From Gammaproteobacteria bacterium (GTDB lineage: Bacteria; Pseudomonadota; Gammaproteobacteria; Steroidobacterales; SZUA-146): a stretch of 10,772 bases of DNA. The notes under the pieces were generated by a model. It was not told where the DNA came from, did no database searches, and saw only the letters and a list, made by a program, of their open reading frames with translations. Location of the stretch: contig JABDLQ010000103.1 in the NCBI GenBank assembly GCA_013002925.1, positions 1 to 10,772 on the forward strand, given 5' to 3'. The translations under genes and the position numbers were made by a program. Positions 6,334-10,772 of this stretch are shown here, piece by piece; the first letter of the stretch is position 1, and each line of letters starts with the position of its first letter.

Positions 6334-7226
6334 CAAAAGACCCGGTAAAAATTGCTGTGCAAAAGTCCGGCAGACTGACGCCCCGATCGCTCGAATTGCT
6401 CGATCGGATTGGACTGGACTACGATCGCAGCCCCGATCAACTGCTGTGTGTCGGTCGGAATATGCCGGTCGAGGCACTGCTGGTGCGCGATGATGATATC
6501 CCGGAGCTGGTTCGTGACGGTACCTGCACCATGGGATTTGTCGGCTTAAACGTTGCCAGAGAAACTGAATATCAGCGACGTGCAAACGGCCAGGAATGCG
6601 GTTTTGAAGTCGTTCAGGAATTGGGCTTTGGTCAGTGCCGGTTAGCCATTGCACGGCAGGAAACCGATCAATGGAATGGCCCGCAATCCCTCCAGGGCAA
6701 GCGCATCGCCACCAGTTATCCGCACATCACGCAACACTATCTTGATCAACACAACATTGATGCGCAGGTGATCGCATTTGCGGGCTCCGTTGAAATTGCG
6801 CCGGCACTTGGCAAATCTGATTTTGTCTGTGACCTGGTCTCCACGGGCGCTACCCTGGCGGCCAATAAACTAATCGAAGAAGATGTCATCCTGGAAAGCC
6901 ACAGCGTAGTGATTCGCACCACGCGGTCGACGAGCGCTCAGCAGGACTACTGGATGGACAAACTGACCCAGCGTATCGATGGGGTCATCCGGGTACAGCA
7001 CAGCAAATACATCATGCTGCATGCTCCGATCAAAGCACTGGCTGCTGTCACACGATTGCTGCCAGGCAGTGAAGCACCGACGGTCATCCCGCTGCAAGGC
7101 TGCAATGAAAAAGTGGCGGTACACGCCGTCTGTCGCGAGAACGTATTTTGGGAAACCCTCGAAGACCTCAAAGCAGCCGGTGCAACAGCCATGTTGGTGT
7201 TACCCGTCGAAAAAATGCTTGCCTGA
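6330..7226 (+). CDS. hisG: ATP phosphoribosyltransferase, long form
   Basis: A 298-residue enzyme that condenses ATP with PRPP to phosphoribosyl-ATP, the first committed step of histidine synthesis. Length and sequence follow the long, self-contained form (E. coli 299), so no HisZ partner is needed. Seen motifs are the N-terminal KIAVQKSGRL (7-16), VRDDDIPELV (52-61), ATSYPH (127-132) and the PRPP-binding loop CDLVSTGATL (167-176). The last 80 residues or so (from about 218, through SKYIMLHAP and the terminal LPVEKM) are the ACT-like regulatory domain that senses histidine in this form. It starts at ATG 6330, overlapping the stop of the TrpR-like gene by 4 bases, with a modest AAAGAG 9 bases upstream. 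hisD follows after 17 bases. Confidence 0.97.
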   Translation: MTKDPVKIAVQKSGRLTPRSLELLDRIGLDYDRSPDQLLCVGRNMPVEALLVRDDDIPELVRDGTCTMGFVGLNVARETEYQRRANGQECGFEVVQELGFGQCRLAIARQETDQWNGPQSLQGKRIATSYPHITQHYLDQHNIDAQVIAFAGSVEIAPALGKSDFVCDLVSTGATLAANKLIEEDVILESHSVVIRTTRSTSAQQDYWMDKLTQRIDGVIRVQHSKYIMLHAPIKALAAVTRLLPGSEAPTVIPLQGCNEKVAVHAVCRENVFWETLEDLKAAGATAMLVLPVEKMLA

Positions 7227-7243
7227 CAATAGTGAACCAGAAC

Positions 7244-8548
7244 ATGTTAGCAATCTCTCAGTGGCAGGAGTTGTCCACTCACCAGCAGCAGGGCTTGTTG
7301 CAGCGACCACCTGTTGCCCATGCTGACACCCGACAGTGCCAGCAGATTGTCGAGGCCGTGCGTGCACGCGGGGATCAGGCGCTACTGGAATTCACCGAAC
7401 GTTTTGATGGCGTCCAACCCGAGAGTCTGCGAGTGCCTGTGGCAACCATCACCGGTGCCCTGGAGGATCTTGAGGGACCCCTGAAGCACGCACTGCTGGC
7501 CGCCCACCGGAACATCCGCGGTTTTCACGCGCACACCCTGCAAAACTACAGCATGTACGAGCCTGCGAAAGGTGTGCAATGTGAAGTCAGGCTGACACCG
7601 GTGCCAGCGGTTGGCCTGTATATACCGGGCGGCACCGCCCCGCTGCCCTCCACAGTGCTAATGCTGGGGGTCCCGGCGGAACTGGCAGGTTGTCCGCGAC
7701 GCATACTGTGTACTCCACCGCAAAACAATGGACGGGTCGATCCCTTGGTCCTCGCAGCGGCGGCGCTGTGCAATATTGACCACGTCTATGCCGTCGGGGG
7801 TGCACAGGCGATCGCGGCGATGGCCTATGGCACGGCGACGGTGCCGAAAGTGCACAAGATTTTCGGCCCCGGTAACCCGTGGGTAACCCGTGCCAAACAA
7901 ATCGTTGCTCTCGATCCCTCTGGTGCAGGCTGCGACATGCCGGCTGGCCCTTCGGAAGTCCTGGTCATTGCAGACGCACAGGCAAATCCCGAATTCATCG
8001 CCGCGGATTTGTTGTCACAGGCAGAACATGGAGAAGATTCTCAGGTACTTCTGGTTACCCCCTGCTTAACACTTGCGAAGACAGTTCAGGAAGCCGTGGT
8101 CGCACAACTGACCGTACTTGGACGCGAAGAAATCGCGCGAAAAGCACTGACTAACAGCCGGATCATTATTACAGAATCGCTGCGTCAGGCGCTTGCCGTC
8201 AGTAATGACTATGCGCCCGAGCATCTCATTATCAACACAGCGGCGCCACGCGACCTGCTGCCTGGGATTGAAAACGCCGGCAGTGTGTTTCTGGGCCCGT
8301 GGTCGCCGGAATCTGTCGGAGATTACTGCAGCGGCACTAACCATGTATTGCCCACCAATGGCTATGCCAGTCACGTATCGGGAGTCAGCGTCGCAGACTT
8401 TCAAAAACGTATTACCGTGCAGCAGCTGGATCAAAAAGGCCTGCAGGAAATTGGCTGGATTGCCGAAACCCTCGCACGCGCAGAGGGTCTGGATGCCCAT
8501 GCAAATGCAGTAACACTGCGCAGCGCCACGGCGCCGGAACCGGCATGA
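7244..8548 (+). CDS. hisD: Histidinol dehydrogenase
   Basis: A 434-residue zinc enzyme that oxidises L-histidinol to histidine with two NAD, the last two steps of the pathway. With ATG 7244 as start the length equals that of E. coli HisD (434) and the key residues fall at the same numbers: zinc ligands Q259, H262, D360 and H419, and the catalytic pair E326-H327 in PEHLI. The signature from GAGCDMPAGPSEVLVIAD (227-244) to LLSQAEHG (256-263) is intact, as are VGLYIPGG (123-130) and KIFGPGN (205-211). The frame is open further upstream, inside hisG, but an earlier start would add unrelated residues; a GTG at 7232 is the only close alternative. No strong ribosome site is seen, so it may depend on re-initiation after hisG, whose stop lies 17 bases before. 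Its end overlaps hisC by 4 bases. Confidence 0.97.
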   Translation: MLAISQWQELSTHQQQGLLQRPPVAHADTRQCQQIVEAVRARGDQALLEFTERFDGVQPESLRVPVATITGALEDLEGPLKHALLAAHRNIRGFHAHTLQNYSMYEPAKGVQCEVRLTPVPAVGLYIPGGTAPLPSTVLMLGVPAELAGCPRRILCTPPQNNGRVDPLVLAAAALCNIDHVYAVGGAQAIAAMAYGTATVPKVHKIFGPGNPWVTRAKQIVALDPSGAGCDMPAGPSEVLVIADAQANPEFIAADLLSQAEHGEDSQVLLVTPCLTLAKTVQEAVVAQLTVLGREEIARKALTNSRIIITESLRQALAVSNDYAPEHLIINTAAPRDLLPGIENAGSVFLGPWSPESVGDYCSGTNHVLPTNGYASHVSGVSVADFQKRITVQQLDQKGLQEIGWIAETLARAEGLDAHANAVTLRSATAPEPA

Positions 8549-9594
8549 GCGTGCTCCATCTTGCGCGGCCGGAATTACTCGGGCGCAACGGGTACCAGTC
8601 CGCGCTGAGCCGCTATGACCTGGTACGCCTGCATGCCAATGAGATGGCGCACTGGGATGAAGACCAGTCGCACGGCTGGAACCGCTATCCACCGGCACGT
8701 CCGCTCAAGTTGATGAACAAACTGGCGCAAGTACTTGGCACCGATGCAAATAAATTGCTTCTGACCCGCGGCAGCAACGAAGGCATTGACCTGCTGGTGC
8801 GTGCGTTTTGCACCGCCGGTCAGGACCGGATTGCCACCTGCTCGCCCACCTTCGGGATGTATCACATCTGTGCACAGGTGCAAAATGCCGGGCACATGGA
8901 TATTCCACTGGATGAGGATTTTGATCTCGATGTCGATGCTCTGTGTGCCATCGATGAGTCCGTCAAGCTGGTGTTCCTGTGCTCTCCGGGCAATCCTTCG
9001 GGGGCGCTCCTGACTCCTGCGCGCATACAGAAGGTATGTCGTGCGCTGGCACGCCGTGCCATCATCGTGCTGGATGAGGCGTATCTGGAGTTTGCCACAG
9101 AAAAATCCGCCGCTGATCTTATTGATACCTTCCCGAACCTCGTTATATTGCGCACATTTTCCAAAGCATATGGGCTGGCCGGGCTGCGATGCGGGCTCGT
9201 TATGGCCGGAGCGGAGATCATTGCATTGCTGGACACCCTGTTACCGCCGTACGCAACGCCGACACCAACCATAGAGGTAATGTGCACCGCTCTCACTCCT
9301 GCAAATCTGGACAAAATACAGCAGCGCATCGCCCGGGTTGGCGCCGAAAAAAACCGGCTGGAAGATTATCTGCAGGCCTGCCCCGGGGTATCCAGAGTCT
9401 ATCCATCGTCCGCAAATTTTATTCTTGCCAGGTTTTACGAGCCTGAAAAAACCTATGAACAACTGGTCGCCAAGGGCATTTTGGTGCGTCGTTTTGATAC
9501 AGATAAAAGACTGGCCGGCTGTCTGCGTATTACCGTGGGCAATGCCGAAGAAAACCAGCTGGTTTGTGAAGCTCTTCAGGAAATGGCCGCGTGA
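8545..9594 (+). CDS. hisC: Histidinol-phosphate aminotransferase
   Basis: A 349-residue PLP-dependent class I/II aminotransferase that converts imidazole-acetol phosphate and glutamate to histidinol phosphate and 2-oxoglutarate. Visible family features are RLHANEM (28-34), the WNRYP segment (45-49), TRGSNEGIDLLVRAF (74-88), CSPGNPSG (146-153), LDEAYLEF (176-183) and the PLP lysine K207 in TFSKAYGLAGLRCG, with R215 in the same motif. E. coli HisC has 356 residues, so the gene is full length. Its ATG overlaps the hisD stop (ATGA), and its TGA overlaps the GTG start of hisB (GTGA), placing it in the strictly coupled part of the operon. Aromatic aminotransferase activity as a side function is possible in this family but cannot be told from sequence here. 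Confidence 0.96.
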   Translation: MSVLHLARPELLGRNGYQSALSRYDLVRLHANEMAHWDEDQSHGWNRYPPARPLKLMNKLAQVLGTDANKLLLTRGSNEGIDLLVRAFCTAGQDRIATCSPTFGMYHICAQVQNAGHMDIPLDEDFDLDVDALCAIDESVKLVFLCSPGNPSGALLTPARIQKVCRALARRAIIVLDEAYLEFATEKSAADLIDTFPNLVILRTFSKAYGLAGLRCGLVMAGAEIIALLDTLLPPYATPTPTIEVMCTALTPANLDKIQQRIARVGAEKNRLEDYLQACPGVSRVYPSSANFILARFYEPEKTYEQLVAKGILVRRFDTDKRLAGCLRITVGNAEENQLVCEALQEMAA

Positions 9595-10664
9595 TTCCGC
9601 AACTGATCGCATTTGTGGATCGTGATGGCACGATAGTTCACGAACCGGCAGACCACCAGGTTGATGCGATCGACAAAGTGCGGCTGGTGGACGGTGTAAT
9701 TCCCGCGTTACGTTCGATTCAGCAAGCCGGGTATCAGTTGATCATGGTGAGTAACCAGGACGGACTGGGCACCCCTGCGTTCCCGATCGAAGATTTTCAA
9801 GCCACGCACGATTTTATTCTGGACCTGTTTCGCTCCCAGGGAGTGCAGTTCGCCGACCAGTTTATCTGCCCTCATTTTGCCAGCGACAACTGCAACTGCC
9901 GCAAGCCGCGCACCGGTCTGTTAAGTCAATACCTGATGCGCACATCCATCGACACAGAGCGCAGCTGCGTGATTGGTGACCGGGACACTGACGTGGAATT
10001 TGCTGCTGCCCTGGGCCTGAGGGCCTTTAAAATAGGGGATACCGCAGAAAGTCTTGACTGGCCGGCAATCGCCCGGGCGCTGATGGACCACCAACGCACG
10101 GCGCGGGTCAAGCGTGTTACTAATGAAACCCAAATAGAGGTCGCTGTGGACCTGGACGCGTCCGACTCTCACAAGATTTCGACGGGCATTGGTTTTTTTG
10201 ATCACATGCTCGAACAGCTGAGCAAGCACGGAGGATTCTCCCTGCAACTTAACTGTGCCGGGGATTTGCACACCGGCGCGCATCATACGATTGAAGACTG
10301 TGCATTGGCCCTCGGCGAGGCGCTCAGAATGGCGCTTGGTAACAAACTCGGTATTGGTCGCTATGGATTTGTACTCCCGATGGATGAAGCGCTGAGCACC
10401 ATTGCACTGGATTTGTCCGGTCGGCCCTTCTGCAAGCTGGAAATGGAACTTAATCCGGAAATGCTCGGCGACATGCCCACTGAAATGGTGCCTCATTTTT
10501 TTCAGTCTTTTAGCCAGGCCCTCGGCGCCAATCTGCATTTGACTACAACCGGCAGCGACGCCCACCACCAGGTAGAAAGTGCGTTCAAAGCTACAGGCCG
10601 GTGCCTCCGCCAGGCTTTTGTAAAATGCGGCACCTCGCTACCCACAACCAAGGGTCTGTTATGA
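9591..10664 (+). CDS. hisB: Bifunctional histidinol-phosphatase / imidazoleglycerol-phosphate dehydratase
   Basis: A 357-residue fusion of two pathway enzymes (E. coli 355). The N-terminal HAD phosphatase, which removes phosphate from histidinol phosphate, has the nucleophile motif FVDRDGT with D10 and D12, VSNQDGLGT (53-61), a zinc site C93, H95, C101, C103 in CPHFASDNCNCRKP, and IGDRDTD (128-134). The C-terminal dehydratase, which turns imidazoleglycerol phosphate into imidazole-acetol phosphate, begins at about residue 172 and has GIGFFDHML (199-207), HHTIEDCALALGEAL (231-245) and the second histidine motif DAHHQVES (323-330), the metal-binding motifs of the family. The start is GTG 9591, overlapping hisC, with AGGA 9 bases upstream. 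The fused form is typical of Gammaproteobacteria and some others and is a useful taxonomic hint. Confidence 0.97.
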   Translation: MIPQLIAFVDRDGTIVHEPADHQVDAIDKVRLVDGVIPALRSIQQAGYQLIMVSNQDGLGTPAFPIEDFQATHDFILDLFRSQGVQFADQFICPHFASDNCNCRKPRTGLLSQYLMRTSIDTERSCVIGDRDTDVEFAAALGLRAFKIGDTAESLDWPAIARALMDHQRTARVKRVTNETQIEVAVDLDASDSHKISTGIGFFDHMLEQLSKHGGFSLQLNCAGDLHTGAHHTIEDCALALGEALRMALGNKLGIGRYGFVLPMDEALSTIALDLSGRPFCKLEMELNPEMLGDMPTEMVPHFFQSFSQALGANLHLTTTGSDAHHQVESAFKATGRCLRQAFVKCGTSLPTTKGLL

Positions 10665-10772
10665 ATGTCGCAATTGTAGATAACGGCGGTGCCAACATGA
10701 ATTCCCTGGTGTTTGCCTTACAGCGGTTGGGAGTCACTCCGTCACTGTGCTCTGATATCGACACGCTCGACG
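10661..10772 (+). CDS. hisH: Imidazole glycerol phosphate synthase glutaminase subunit, N-terminal part
   Basis: The first 37 codons of hisH, cut by the right edge. The product begins MNVAIVDNGGANMNSLVFAL, which matches the HisH N-terminus (E. coli MNVVILDTGCANLNSV). HisH is a class I glutamine amidotransferase that hydrolyses glutamine and passes ammonia to HisF. The catalytic Cys-His-Glu triad lies beyond the window, so activity cannot be judged. The ATG overlaps the hisB stop (ATGA) and has a good ribosome site, AAGGG at 10650-10654, 6 bases upstream. The usual order predicts hisA, hisF and hisI next. Confidence 0.93.
   Translation, partial: MNVAIVDNGGANMNSLVFALQRLGVTPSLCSDIDTLD

Noticed and set aside
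7148..7243. Upstream extension of the hisD frame to an ATG inside hisG
   Set aside because: The extra 32 residues do not belong to the HisD family. Starting at 7244 gives the exact E. coli length and active-site numbering.
8066..8698. Open frame of 210 codons on the minus strand
   Set aside because: It lies antisense to hisD and hisC, which have complete family motifs. The frame has no recognisable domain, so it is a by-product of codon use.
9921..10568. Open frame of 215 codons on the minus strand
   Set aside because: Antisense to the well-supported hisB; no domain, no ribosome site of note and no operon partner.

Overview
This window is an ordinary, well-preserved stretch of a gammaproteobacterial chromosome holding two amino-acid biosynthesis operons head to head. 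Leftward (minus strand) runs thrA-thrB-thrC, which takes aspartate towards threonine, followed by a membrane-anchored NERD-domain protein and the start of a lipoprotein gene cut by the left edge. Rightward (plus strand) runs a small TrpR-fold repressor of the YerC/YecD type, then hisG-hisD-hisC-hisB and the first 37 codons of hisH, cut by the right edge. The fused ThrA (aspartokinase plus homoserine dehydrogenase), the fused HisB (phosphatase plus dehydratase), the long-form HisG and the thr/TrpR-like/his neighbourhood point to Gammaproteobacteria. The linkage recalls the Xanthomonadales and related lineages (Woeseia-, Steroidobacter- or Nevskia-like); this assignment is from memory of gene order, not from a search. 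Base composition looks moderately GC-rich by eye. I see no insertion sequence, phage gene, tRNA, rRNA or CRISPR array.

Layout: 1-242 lipoprotein N-terminus (-); 243-314 short gap with small hairpins; 315-875 NERD protein (-); 876-1078 gap with an AT-rich near-perfect palindrome; 1079-2389 thrC (-); 2382-3344 thrB (-); 3344-5827 thrA (-); 5828-6027 divergent control region with a TrpR-type operator; 6028-6333 TrpR-like repressor (+); 6330-7226 hisG; 7244-8548 hisD; 8545-9594 hisC; 9591-10664 hisB; 10661-end hisH. Both operons are tightly packed: most neighbours overlap by 1, 4 or 8 bases, so translational coupling is likely.

Function: ThrA carries out steps 1 and 3 from aspartate, ThrB phosphorylates homoserine and ThrC converts the phosphate to threonine. 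HisG starts histidine synthesis from ATP and PRPP. HisB dehydratase, HisC, HisB phosphatase and HisD carry out late steps, and HisH supplies ammonia to HisF, which should lie beyond the right edge with hisA and hisI. The most interesting signal is the control logic. The first his-operon gene encodes a TrpR-fold repressor, and 42 bases upstream of its start lies CTAGT-GT-ACTAG, with the same half-sites as the classical E. coli trp operator. No histidine-rich or threonine-rich leader peptide is visible, so repression rather than attenuation probably controls his, and possibly thr, transcription here. I found no evidence of a wholly new system; the other points of interest are a NERD protein with altered catalytic-motif residues and the palindrome upstream of it.
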